A stretch of 64,000 nucleotides of DNA from Bimastos eiseni (taxonomy: Eukaryota > Annelida > Clitellata > Crassiclitellata > Lumbricidae), in assembly GCA_959347315.1 (NCBI GenBank), contig OY365809.1:2397953-2461952 (forward strand). The letters are read 5' to 3'. Shown piece by piece: positions 11,590-24,611 of the stretch (positions are counted from its first letter, which is position 1; each line of letters opens with the position of its first letter). The notes under the pieces were generated by a model that did not search any database, was not told the DNA's origin, and saw only the letters and a program-made list of their open reading frames with translations. Position numbers and translations under genes: made by a program.

Positions 11590-11840
11590 ATGTGCGTAAG
11601 CAGGCATACGTATATATATATATATGTATGTATATATGTATGTATGTATGTATGTATTTACGTATGTTTGTGTGTGAGTATTCGTGTGTGCGTGTGTGCG
11701 TGAGTGTACATGTATGTGTAGATGTGTATGTTACTATGTATGCATACATACATACATACATGTACATATATATATATTGGACGCCATTTTGAAAGTGACC
11801 CTTTTATGTTTGCATGCATGCATGCATGTAAGCATACATA
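11590..11840. repeat. (GTAT)n/(GCAT)n microsatellites
   Basis: GTAT runs at 11608-11665, CATA runs at 11740-11765, GCATGCAT at 11813-11826. A phrase GGACGCCATTTTGAAAGTG-CCCTTTT at 11779 recurs as GGACGCCATTTTTAAAATGGCCCTTTT at 11982. Confidence 0.8.
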
Positions 11841-12679
11841 GATATGGTCTCATTAGGCTTTAAACTATTTTTGCATAATTTTTATAGGCATGCAATAAAC
11901 TCTACAGTTTGAGATAAAACACCTTTCTAGGTTGAATGGTTCGTTAGATATTGACAATTGTGGCTTTCGGCGGCCATGGCGGACGCCATTTTTAAAATGG
12001 CCCTTTTCCTGGTGGCCAGTTTGGAGTAGACGTTGACTATATTAATATACCTGACAAATGACATCAGATTCCGTCGAGAAACCTTTTGTTCGCATTTTTT
12101 GAGGGCTACATGTTTTTCCCATAGATTGACACTCCAACATCATCATCCCGATTGAGTGCATATGCAGAGTTTGACTTATAATATATAGACGAAGATGAAG
12201 ACATTTTAATAGGTGTAACCTTTAAGTCAACTAATTTAACACTATTAATTTATTACATCAATCTCGATGGACAACCATCAATTAACTTATTTGTGACACA
12301 ATGATTATTATTGCAGACAATCTAGAGTGGAAATTAATTATTTTTCAATTGTTTAATTAGAATGCTGTACTTTAATATGTTTTGTACACCAGAATGCGGA
12401 TAAGCAGTTGGTTTAATAAAGAATATACTTACTTACTTAGTAATGCGATGGAGGATAACACAGTTTTAGCAGGGTTTATTAAGACACCTTAGAATTGGCT
12501 ATGCAAAATCCATATAAATTTTTGTTGCGCTATATGTGGCATTTGTTCTTTGTCATTCGTTTCATCATTTCAGTTAAGACAATTGAGCCTACTAAAGTAG
12601 ACTTGTCTTTTACAAAACGATTTAACAAACAGAATTTATGAGAGCTCTGTCATTAGGGTTAATTATTAGATATAAATAT

Positions 12680-13400
12680 TACACGCCCCTAATTTTTTAA
12701 ATTATATATAGATGCATCAAAATTTGAAAATTAAGTACCATCATAATTTCATATTAATACTCTATGGCTTAACAAAGGTTTAGAATTGCTAATGAGTCTT
12801 CTGTTTATTCGGCTGAATTTATTGCTCTGATGGAAGCTACATGTTAATTGAGTGGAAACGTAAATACGAAGATGAAAATGCAATTCAAAATAAATTCATG
12901 ATGCTTACAGATTCGTTAAGTCACCTCAATTAGAGAAAACATATTTAAATCGTGACCAAACCTTTCCCTATAATTCCTGCTAAATACTAATTAAATTTAA
13001 AAATGGCAGTATTATAATAGCTTGGATCTCAAGTCATATTGGACTGGCAGAAAATTAGATTCTTTGCATGGAATTACCAGAGATTAACTCCAAGACTATT
13101 AATAAATAAATGAAATGTATTCCTTAATAAAAGATTATATATTTAATTAATGGCAGTGCGAATGTGATTATGCATCTAGATGGAAATTAACGTTTTATTT
13201 CCACGGATATTAACACATGAACAAATCAAGGATACAGGAAGTTCAAGTTACTAGACTATGGATGGGGCGTGTTCTTTGCAATGCTTGGTTGAACATTATA
13301 GACAAAAGTAGTGAAACAGACCTTTTAACAGAATGCCAAATAACTGTTTACAAATAGATTAAATTTTAACTGAATGTATAAAGCATATCACATAAAAATG
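12680..13400 (+). pseudogene. Degenerate LINE with RNase H domain (I/jockey-like)
   Basis: Scattered coding fragments occur in the order expected of a LINE RNase H domain: an Asp strand near 12705 (IDASKFEN), ANESSVYSAEFIALMEA (about 12790-12840, helix with the catalytic Glu), then IIIAWISSHIGLAEN (about 13010-13055), matching W-I-P-S-H-x-G. Numerous stops break it. The element at 33540-34090 on the other strand carries the same WIPSHVNILGNEKADALA motif in better condition, supporting the assignment. Confidence 0.65.
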
Positions 13401-13639
13401 CTTTAAGAGTAAGTAAGATTGACTTTACCGCCACAATTATATAATTATTTTTCATTTACCAGAAGTGTAATTATATCTTGACGCATACACATTGATTATG
13501 AGAATGAAAGACAGGAAAATGTTGTCAAAACAAATTGTGAGCCGTATGTAAAAATATAATTATTTATTACATGTATATATGTAAACATAACCGGTATTAT
13601 GCATATTTCTTTCTTTAATATTTTATATGGGATCTCCAT

Positions 13640-13745
13640 TTGTTCATCTTAGTCAAGGTTTGAATTAGCGGTTGCATACCTATACTGTGAGTAGATATCT
13701 TGAAGGGGCGCTATATCAAGTATTTTTGATTGATTGATTGTTTGA
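13640..13745 (+). repeat. CR1-like LINE 3' terminus with (ATTG)n tail
   Basis: GAGTAGATATCTTGAAGGGGCGCTATATCAAGTATTTTTGATTGATTGATTG: the forward form of the terminus seen inverted at 8755-8860 and 42240-42310. Only the last 100 or so bases are recognisable. Confidence 0.7.
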
Positions 13746-14153
13746 AACAATGGCTTTTGCTGTTAGCGAATGGTTTTTGAGTCGACTTATCATAACTTTT
13801 TTGGGTACTTAATTGCACACTAGGTATTCTTCCATATACTCGCTAATTTCTGCAAACTGAAAGCCTTGCTGCAACCTTTCACTACTTATTGAAATCCTTA
13901 TTTCTCGGGATCTCTTGCACTGGTAGCCCTCTGCTTAATGGTGCACCGAAAATGGCGCTATATAACTTCACATATATTTGCATTGCAGTACAATACAAAC
14001 ATACCTAGGTATTTATCCATCTACTTAATATACAGTGCCTCAGGTTTAGGCTTAAGAAAATCTTAACTAGGCCATAGATATAGTAACCGCTTTGATCAGA
14101 CATTACTCAGTAGACTTCTAAGTGGATAAAGTGTTCTGTTTCTTTAATTTCAG

Positions 14154-14343
14154 AGGCGTCATACACCCTTGAAACTACCATCACCCACACAGCCACACTG
14201 ACGGCTTCGGAGCCTGGGGACAAACACTATCCGTTTCTAGAGTCCGAGCGTAGGGATGCTATCGTCGTCAAGGAAACGCTTATCGTCAATGGCAACCGGA
14301 ATGCTGTTGCTGATGGCGACGCTGCCGGCGACTTTTGGAAAAG
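14154..14343 (+). CDS. FGFRL1: FGFRL1 exon with start codon and signal peptide
   Basis: Acceptor TTTAATTTCAG at 14153 and donor AAAAG|GTGAGA at 14343/14344. Only one of the three frames gives a phase 1 end compatible with the Ig1 exon. In that frame an in-frame TAG lies upstream of ATG at 14256-14258, so 14154-14255 is 5' UTR and 29 codons plus one base are coding. The peptide has a basic start (SSSRKRLSS) and a hydrophobic core (MATGMLLLMATLPATFG), a standard signal peptide, and runs into G-PPKLRAKY, the usual beginning of mature FGFRL1. A second in-frame ATG lies at 14289. The other frame, open across the whole exon, ends in phase 2 and does not fit. Confidence 0.88.
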
Positions 14344-15619
14344 GTGAGACTGTGTTGCATTGTATCATGTTTGATTGTTTGCTTTGAGGTTGTTATTGTC
14401 CGTCTGATCATTCATGCATAACATTGCATATAACGCTGTAAATGGGGTACGCATCCCACTTAACCTAAAGATAGTCCGGGTTTTCGTGTGTTTGTCTTGT
14501 TGTCAACCTCTCTGTCTCTCTTTTTGCTTCTTTGTATCGGTCTCTATCTCAGGTTGCGTCTCTGGCTGTATTTCTGTCACTGTCACTGTCTGTCTATATC
14601 TCTTGCTCAATCTGTCTATCTGTTTCTGTCCGTCTCTCTGTCTCTGTCTGTCTCCCTCTTACTTTCTCTGTCTCTATATTTTTCTATATGCCCACCTCTC
14701 TCTGCTTCCTTCTCTCTCTATATATAGGGTGACACAAAAGTTCGTTCACCGTTTTCAAAATGCGTTTTCTTAGTAAGGGCTTCAATTTTTTTCTGATAGT
14801 TTGTCAGTAGATACACAAGTCAAATGAAAGATACTGGTACAAATTTGCCTTTGATCCGTTCTGTGGTTTCCATTATGCATTAAAAGAATTGAAAAGGACC
14901 AGTTTCGCGGAAAAAACTGCCATGCAATACAGATTGTTCATTATAAAATCACTGTATAACAAAATATTTGGCCAAGTTGACCATAGCACAACATTGTTGC
15001 CTGGGTCTTACCGACGTATGCTTTTAGCGTACAGTATTTTCGTTTTGCTTAACGACAGCACCGACTCAATACAGCATAAAATGGATCAGCGACTGAAGTG
15101 TTCCAACTTCCATCGATCGTTGGGTCGGTGCTTGAGCTGATCCAGTCTTTGACTCAGGATCTTTATAAACGCTGAGGGGAAAATTCTCCACAAGTTCTCA
15201 TTAGGAGAGATCCGGAGAATTTTCCAGGCAATCTTTTGGCTATATTCGTGACGGGAGTCTGTAGTCAAACCAATTCGTTACGGTTGATATATTACCATCC
15301 CGCAGAAATACTCCCAAGATCCTTGTCAACAAATAACTTTCGTTGCATAACACTTGCCGTTGTTTCTCGAACGCTGACTTCACGAATTCCTCGAGAATGT
15401 TTGTAATGCAATACTGCGAGTTCAGTCTGGAAAATATTTAAGAGATCCGAATGATTTTGACCGGGATATTGAAGTTTGAAAACGGTGAACGAACTTTTGT
15501 GCCATGCTATATATATCTTTATCTCTCTGTGTCTGTCTCTGTCGTAGTCTGTTTGTCTATCTCTCTCTTACTTTCCATATATTTCTCTATATTGTCTCCT
15601 TATGCCCATCTCCATCTGA

Positions 15620-15682
<63 letters not shown>

Positions 15683-18600
15683 TCTCTCACATTATCTGTG
15701 TCTCTCCCAGACATGTATAGAAATCATTGTATCCCTGATCAAATATGTATAAAAAAGCGCTAAATGAACTATGCGTAGCATTCTGCAGCAGTCAAACCCT
15801 AGGCTTAGTCATCGTCGCTAGATTCCTCATGTATCCTCGTGTCTGTTTCAGCATCCTTCATTCGGTAGATGTCTCTGTCTGTCTGTCTGTCTGTCTATCT
15901 GGCTGCTTTTGTCTATGTTAATATAGTCCACATCATTCTTGTCTATTTTCAAATTCGTCCTCGTCTTTGTCGTCACTCCATAATTCACCATCTGATAAAT
16001 TCCAGGAAAAGCCGCAGTTTCATTTCATCTGCCTGTCTGTCTGCGTCTATCTGTGTGTTTGTCTGGTGTCTTTCTGTATGCCTGTCTGTCTGTTTGTTTG
16101 TCTGCGTGTCTGTATGTGTGTATGATCGATGTATCTCTGGCTATCGTTCATAGTATTGCTCACACCTCCATCGACCGCTTCTTGGAATTGTCTATTGTGA
16201 CTCCCTTGATTCTATTACATCCATCGTCGAATAAAATTTTCGGTCGATCGATCTCAAAGGGAATAATAGTGTCTGCTTGAAGAAATTCTGCGACTCACCA
16301 GATCAACAGATTTTGCAGTTCTTAAAATGCTGTTTACGACGATAGTTTTGGACACCGTTTCAAAAGAATCTGCTATAAAATAAAATGACGTTAGTTAAAT
16401 TTATTCTACTACCTCGTATGTTCTATTCATTCATTCTAACATTTCTAAAGGGCCTCTCAATATGTCTACTCGGAGGGGCTCCCTGCCAAGCCACGGCATT
16501 ACATAACTGATAAAACAAATGCCCATTGCTCGTTGGCAACAGTCGCATCTCAAAGAGAGGGCCAACAACTGAGAATGCGTGTTGCTGCTTGGTCGAGGTG
16601 CTTGGCTGCTTGCACGGGGCACCAGAAGCTCATCAGAAGAAGAAGGGCCCCGAGGCTAGGCAGTGCTGAAACAAGGCAGCATAGCTTCCGCATATAGGTC
16701 GGAGCAGAGCGTCTATTCTATGGCTGATACGTTGCGAGATTGGAAGCCAGTGCAAATGATCATGCATGCAGTCCGAGGCATGAGTGTTCTTATAAAGATG
16801 TCTGTGACTGCTCTGCCTAAAGGACCGGAATTTCTATGCTTGGACCTGCAATTTTTCTGTACTGGGACCTGGATGTCTCTACCACGGAATTACTCTGAAT
16901 AGGGGCTTAGAATTTCTCTGCCTAGTGCCACGAAATTTATCTGAATAGGGGCCTGGAATTTCTCTGCATAGTGCCAGGAAATTACTCTGAGTAGGGCTTG
17001 GAATTTCTCTGCATAGTGCCACGAAATTTCTCTGAATAGAGGCCTGCAATTTCTCTGTCTTATCGCCCGGAATTTCTGTCGGTGGGCCGGAGGTTACTAT
17101 ACTAACTTCCGCTTTTGCTATTTGTTGTGCTGTCCAGCGGCTATAGGGCTTAGAAACTCAGCGGTTTGTAAGAAGAACTCTAGGATTTAATGCATAGAGC
17201 TGAGAAACAGCGCTAAGTTGTGTCTCAGCGGTAAGAAACAGCGCTTAATGCTTATGCATCGTTGAGACTTGGTTTTGCGGTGAATGAGATCGTTAACCGT
17301 GGACACAATTGAGGCAATCAGAACAGCACAGGGTGGAGAGGAACGGCTGTTACTACAGCTGCGCGCACTCCCTACGGGGTTTCCTGATTTGCGAAATTGC
17401 TTCGTTGAACGAAAATTCAATAATGTCTCCATTCAAAATCTCTACATTTTGCTCGTCGAAGCAATTGGCTCCCTATTTGCAACTGGCTGATCGAAAACGC
17501 GCATATACACTGTTAATCCAAGTGTGTTCCATGAACACACATTGTAACACGCGTGGCATGTCTGCACTTTTTCCACGCATGACAAATCTCCACGCGTGTA
17601 TTTTGGTGGCGTGTGACCTCCACGCGTGTAACTTTACATGCGTGTTGAGGAAAGGTGAAAAACAATACAAAACAAAGAAAACTTTACATGTAATAGGTTT
17701 AACAACACCGTTAAAGTCGGGAACTTGAGAGTGGCTGTGGCACAGTTTGTAGCAAGTTTTGTTACAACACCTGCACGGGTAATGTTGGGTATGGACAAAA
17801 AGATAACTGCTTATGGCTTACCAATTGACCACTCTTAACAACATGACAGTTGTTTACAGTGGTTCAGAAGAGCTGCATCTGTGTGAGAACCACTCCTTTC
17901 TCCCTGCTTCTTCTTATCCACCATCTCTCTCACTGTCCCTCTATTAATCCCAAGGCCTCTTGCTTCTCTACTTTCTTCCTCATCCCTTCCAGTGTACAAT
18001 ATTCATATTTCTTGAGCTTTTGCTTGAATGCCATTACTGAATTCACAGCAAGTCTCCCCAACCAGCTTGTTCCATACATTTATCACTCGGGCACAGCGTT
18101 GCCAACCATCCTGGAATGGTCGGGACAGTCCCGAAATCGACCCAGGCTTTGCATGCAATCCCGTGTAATGCTTATTTTGTCCCAAAAGTAGCTATAAAAG
18201 ATTATATGTGATTCAAAGACATTATCCAAATCAAAACAACATGCACAATACTGTAATACAACATCTTAATTCTCAATGTTGATTATCATAATTTAATCAT
18301 AAGCGATTCGACATCATTCGAAATACACAACATCATAAGCCTAGTTCAATGCACAAAACTTTGTGGGCTTGGGGTTTGTCCAGTTTCAGCTGTTTGGTAT
18401 GAGATGTCCCCGTAATGGGTTTGTTCAGAGTGGGTAACCCAACTCTGACACTGTAAGTACGGTAGGGTCAGGATAAGCGTCGTGAGGGTCGTTTAGGCGG
18501 AAAACGACAGGGTCGTTTCTGAAACATATGTGAACAATTTTCGGCCGCATAAGTTATTTTACTGCGCGTTTTTAGGCCGAACTTTCGGTCGCAGAAGCTC

Positions 18601-21600
18601 CAAGCTTGCCAGTTACCTCGCACTGCAGAGTCTGCCATTTCGTAAAATCAACCATACCGTATCACATGTTTACCCAATAGCGTGACTGGCGTGAATTTAA
18701 TACCGTGTGTACACTAAATTTGACCGACCCCAGATTTAACAAATCGACTTAGCCTTAAGGGCAACTTCAGGCATGGAAGCCGAATTGTCAATACCCACAC
18801 TATATTCCACCATAACCCCGGATTGCGGGTACAACTAAACGCTGAAAAGGCTGAAAGATACCGAAAAGACACCTATAAGATCCCGAAAAGGACGAAACAA
18901 TAAGCACAAAGAAATTACTTCTGCCGCCCTGTATCGATAAACTACACTAACCCTAACTGTAACCGACCCTCACCCTGACCCTAACCGGCCCACACGTCCA
19001 CACGTACGTCCTTTTCGGTGGTTTTGGTATCTTTTCGGCTATTTCGGTTTCGGCACTTTCGGTGCTTAGTGCTACCGCGCATCGCAAGTCGTAACCAGAA
19101 GAGGGTATTTATAATGTTGACATCATCGTAATAATTCAAAACACTCAAAATATTGACTACATAACTTACCTTCGAGGACATTTCGCATCAATTTTGAAAT
19201 GTTTACAGCAAACTTTACTTCACCTTTTGTTGAAAATTCGAATAACACAAAATCTCAAACTTATCCGCGCCGCCATTACAACAGACATAATATAACGGCC
19301 AAGATAACTATATCGAATGCCGGTCCCGTGTTAACGGCAATGTGTGTTACAATACCACACATTCTAACACATGTAACCAGCTTCACACGTGTTGATAATG
19401 TGTTAATGTGGCACTCATGGTTAACAGTGTGGATGCAAACTAACATATACACAGACGTAGACAGACACGGACACGCAGGTAGCCGCAGATACACACAGAC
19501 AGCATTCATACACTTCGGGTCTTAAATAAGTATGTATTTAATTTAATAGCTATTTAGGTTCGTAAGTATATCGGTTCGTAATTTATTCGGTTCATAAGTA
19601 TTTCGTCGTGAGTAATTCGTTTCGTATGTATTTCGGGATAGGAGTATTTCGTGTGACAAGTATTTCGTTGATAAGTTATTTTTCATCCGTTAAGTATTTT
19701 GTCTGATAAGTATTTCGTTTGAGAAGTATTTCGTAAGTAGTTCGGTTAATAAGTTTTTTGGTTCTTATGTATTTCGAATCCTAATTATTTCGGGCAGTAA
19801 TTATTTAGTTTCGTACGCAAGTTCGTATATGAGTATTTTATTTGGTAAGTATTTCGGTTGGTGAGTATTTATGTTCCTAGTTGTTTCGTATATCACTTAG
19901 TAAGCACGTTGGTCGCCTAGTACGTAGCTGGTTTCCGTCATCGTTCATCTCAGTCATTGGAAGAAGTGAATCAGTTGCCTCAGGCGTTGATAAAAGACCG
20001 ACCGAGAAATGCACAAGTCCTTGGCTCATGGTTATCAGAAACACGGGTCTGTCTCTGTAGATCCTTCTTTTTGTCTCTGTCGCTGTCTCTGTCTCTGTAT
20101 CTGTGTCTTTTTATATCATAAACACAAATATCTGCCTCTGACCTAGCATATGCGTTCTTCTGTTTGCTTCTTACTGGCCCTTCGCTCTCTCCTTCTATGC
20201 CTTTCTGCATGTATCTGTCCGTGTTCGCTTCTGTATATCCAATTAGCCATCCATGTTGCCTTGGTATCTTCCTAAGTCCCTGTGACTCCTTTTTTGTGTG
20301 TCCCTATTTCCAGCCTATGTTAACATCAATGTTTGCCTTCATGTCTTCTTATCTATCTCTGACCCAGTCTATGTATGCTCCTATGTATGTCTGAGTGCTT
20401 CGAAATGTATCGACAATGTACCGCTTACAACGCAAACCCAGAGGTTACCCTCCTCTTAACTTTCTAATTGCCTGTAAAAATGCTTATTTATGTAGGGCGA
20501 GGACATTGCTTTTTCAGACTTCTTCCAAACCACTTATCGGCCGACTCGCCCTTACTTACATCCTTTGCGGCATAAATAAAAATAGCTTACAATAGCAACA
20601 ATTATAATAATAATTAATCATAATTCTAATAATAATAATTTTTGTTTAATGTAAAACTGAGAAAATGCAGTACGATAACAATTACAGTATGAACGAATTG
20701 TGGCCAGTTATTACAAGTATCAAATTTGAGTATCAACAGCAATGCAAGGCGCAATTATGTTATACATCTAATTAAAACAAGACCGCCGCCTAACGAAAGA
20801 AGAACTAGTCAGCCCTACGAGGGATACTGGAATCGAACTAGGTTCATCAAACCTTCACCCCAGTGGATTTTCCATTACTCTATCCTCCCTGTATAGCGCC
20901 CGTTTCATTGTGCATTAGCTTTTTAAGTCCATTCTTTTGCGTGGCGTAACTGATTGAGGCGTTTGTACAAATGTATGTAGTTTTACCAACATCCAAAGGG
21001 TAGAGAAAACATTCGTATTGTATTGAATTTCATTTTATTACTCTGCATAATATTGTATTGCATACTAATGATTACTGCATTGCATTGTATTGTATTGCAT
21101 AGTATTGTATTAGTTTTAATGTTGCCAAAACGTATGAGTTCCCACCGTTTAATTCGGTGATAATCTGTAGATTAGCGATAATCGAAGACACTTATTAAGC
21201 AGTTCACTGGCGCTGCTACAGTCCAATGCGATCAGCGTTGATGGGCATATATATGCATCGCCAAGCGTGTCAATGGTTAGTTACGGTCGGCTCAGCCAGC
21301 CTTGGTATTTCTACCGTATGTGTGTGCGTATGTATTGTGGTTGTGGTGGAGTGGGGAGACGATGGTAATGGTGGGGTAGGGAGTCTTGGAGTGGTAGCTT
21401 AATCGGTGGTGATGACGGTGGTGTGCTGGGAGAGGATGATGGTCTTCTGGGCGTTGTCTTTGACACGTTGGGTGGCAATTGCATTCCTGGATTTGATGTG
21501 AAGGTGATAGGGTAGCTCCCTCCATGCCTCCCTCCCTACCTCCGTCGCTCCCTCCCTCTCTCTCTCTCTCATCATCTTTCAATATCTGTTTTTTCTCTCT

Positions 21601-24570
21601 TATTATCTTTCTACATCTCACTGTCTGTCTGTCTCTCTGATGAAGGAGTGTTGATTCTCTTACCACAGGTCCTCCTAAACTGCGCGCCAAATACCAGCGT
21701 GACCAGGTGTTTGGTGTTGGTGAGACGATGAGGCTTGTCTGTCCGACGGATTCTGATCCAGAGGCCTTCGTCGAATGGCGGAAGAACGCAAGCACGATCC
21801 ACATGGGCTGGGAGAGATTCCGAACGAAGAGGGATGGGTCACTCCAGGTGCGTGACCTTGAACTCTCCGATGCCGGCGTCTACCTCTGCCGCGTTACGAA
21901 TGGATTTGGAAGCATCGACTTCAAGTACCATGTCTACATCATCTGTAAGTATATTTACATTGCCATCATTTACATGGGACATTGCACGTGGTTGGTTAGG
22001 GAACTCCTTTTAGACACCTTTAAAAGTGGTTGTGGCCTTAATAGTTTCAGTTTCACAACACTTTGTGATGACAAAGATCATTAGCGTCGCCCTCCTTACT
22101 TTGTCCAGAATTTGGAATGGTACTGTCAGAGAGCGAGCAATGGAGGAGTTACTTTACACATTAATAGTTTATGTAATTTCAGTTTAACAACAACGTGTGA
22201 TTACAGAGGTCACCCCTTTCCTCATCCAGGCTTTTGACTGACACTTGTAATTTATTTGATTTTTTCACAGCTTTATAATATTTTCAAGAGATGCTATAAG
22301 GGAATAATTCGTCACTAAGCGTACTCTGGCAGTGCCAGTCCCAAGACAGCAGAGTGGAGGAGGGCGACACTAATGATCTTCGTTTATTAACCGTGTCGTT
22401 AAAGGTAAATTTATTTCGTAGAGGACTAGAACACGTTACCTAATAATGCCATGTAAGGGTCAACGGCCGTTGTTACCGTAAGATGTCGCTATAAGCTATG
22501 GATCCATCTCAATCGTTACGTTTAACAGCAAGAAATGGAGAGAATTGTTCAAACTAATCGCACACCTCTTTTAAGCGAATAAGTTAAGGCAAAAACGAGA
22601 ATTCAGCTGCTTCAGGGTCAGTCTTGAAACTACTTGTACTATAATACGAGCCAGTCCCAAAAATGGATAAAGTAGGAGGGTGACGCTTATGAATAAGGAT
22701 CGTTCTTATTGCACAGTGTCGTTATTTAAACTGAATCGGCTACTACAATCCTGTAATAATTATTATATCCTTCTTATAATCTAGACTGTACAAATTAATC
22801 ACAAACTAATCACATACCTCTTTAAATGTTATATTTGCGTTATAAGTAAAAGCATAATAGCGCTTCAGCACTCAAGCGGTTAATCCAATTACATACCCCT
22901 TTTTAGAATGAGCCTCGACCTTTAAGTAGAAGAAGCAGTTCTTGCTCTTCGTGTTATAAGAATGTTTCTCGCAAATTTCGGTCGACGGCAACGGCCTATG
23001 TTGTCATAAGCTGTCGTTAAACCCTGGATCCATCCATGCTCTTCGTCCTAGAAAACGTTCGGTCACGGGCGGCATGAAAACAAAAAAGAAGCAACAACAA
23101 AAAATGAGACTAGTAAAACGAAAATGACATCAGAAAAATATGAAGGACGTCAAGGACTCAATGTCAAACGACGTCGTTAAACACTCCAAGCATCATGCTC
23201 TTTATATAGCTAAAATGAGCTGTAAGTGCTGTAGTATGCCAAGCAAATAACGGCCTTTGTTGTCAAAAGCGGTCGTTAAACGCCCAGATCCACTCCACTA
23301 GTTTTCCCTTCAAAAATTAAGCTGTAAGTGCTGTAGTATGCGGCCATTGATGTCATACGACGACGTTAACCTGTAGAGTTACAAATAGAGAAGGGCATAT
23401 CCATACCTCATGATGGATAAAGTAGAAGGTGATTCTAATGATCTTTGTTGTAACAGTGACCCTGAACTGAAACCACCGCTACATTTCTCATTTACTCGCA
23501 CAACTACTAAACAGAATCGTGTGTTGCGATTGTCACCAAGGGTCCACTCAGACTCCTTATATACTCGCGTAAAAACTGTTCTTTTTAGCCGTGCCGGGGT
23601 CGGGGGCGCTCCTGAGTAGTATCATTGAAGGGAAGCTATATAAATCTTCGTGATGAATGAATGGATAGGGGCGGTTCCGTGTTTGATAACCATTAACACA
23701 TCAATGACCATCGTTTGTATTTGCTCATCAGACTAACGGCGAATTAGCACACAACAGTGATCAGAGATCATAGTCAAAGAATGATAGGTAAAATAGGGAG
23801 CAGAATTAGCAGACAATGCACCCATGGACCCCGGTTCCGCTAGCACGGTCACCCGTATACATGTTTCACAAGTTTAACAGTTGATTTTTTTGGTATCATG
23901 TAAAGGTCAAAATTATTTATGTAAGTAGAATCCTTAAGTAATTTACTGGTTAGTTAAAGTGAGGCAATTCCATCTCAATTCATAGCGCTTAAAAGCAAGC
24001 GGGTTGACATTAATAAAACTCAGACGACGATTAATCAATTTATGCACAGTCATTTAGATTGCACCAGGAGATGATAGTTAAATTTTCTTAGCCATACAAG
24101 AGTCAGATCGCTACAGTAACTTATTTCATATTTTTAGAAATAGCGCATTAATTTTGATTGAGAATTTACGAGTATCAGGTCTTGAATAAGCAGACCTGCA
24201 TATTGACATTAATAAAACTCACCAGGATTGTACAGGATTGTGCAATTGTCAGGAGATTAATGCCTGTAAGGACCCATTTGGGAAACATATATGAAATAGT
24301 TGTCGTATGCGGTGCTGCATGGTAGAGGTGCTTGCACGGGGCACCAGAAGTTCTTTAATCAGAGGAAACTGAAACAGGTTAATTGAAGTTTAACGACACG
24401 GTGTGATAACAAAGATCATTGGCGTCCTCCTCCTCCTTTATCCAGGCTTGGGACTGGCACTGTCAGAATGAGAACATAGAGGAGTTTTCACAACGATCTA
24501 AATGAAACAGGGCTTAGGTTTATTTATCATGACGAGGATGCTATGCGTTATGAAACAGGTCATGCAAATA

Positions 24571-24611
<41 letters not shown>

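Noticed and set aside
14154..14343. Alternative frame open through the whole exon (ASYTLETTITHTATL...)
   Set aside because: Ends in phase 2, which would give an immediate frame error with the Ig1 exon; the other frame gives a start codon, signal peptide and the correct phase.
15086..15268. Minus-strand frame as transposase remnant of the 785-bp element
   Set aside because: No DDE or HTH motif could be identified, so the element is called non-autonomous.
18950..18992. True telomere or chromosome end
   Set aside because: Only about six imperfect hexamers, with normal intron sequence on both sides.
21292..21804. 170-codon minus-strand frame opposite Ig1
   Set aside because: Shadow of the Ig1 exon plus purine-rich intron; no domain.
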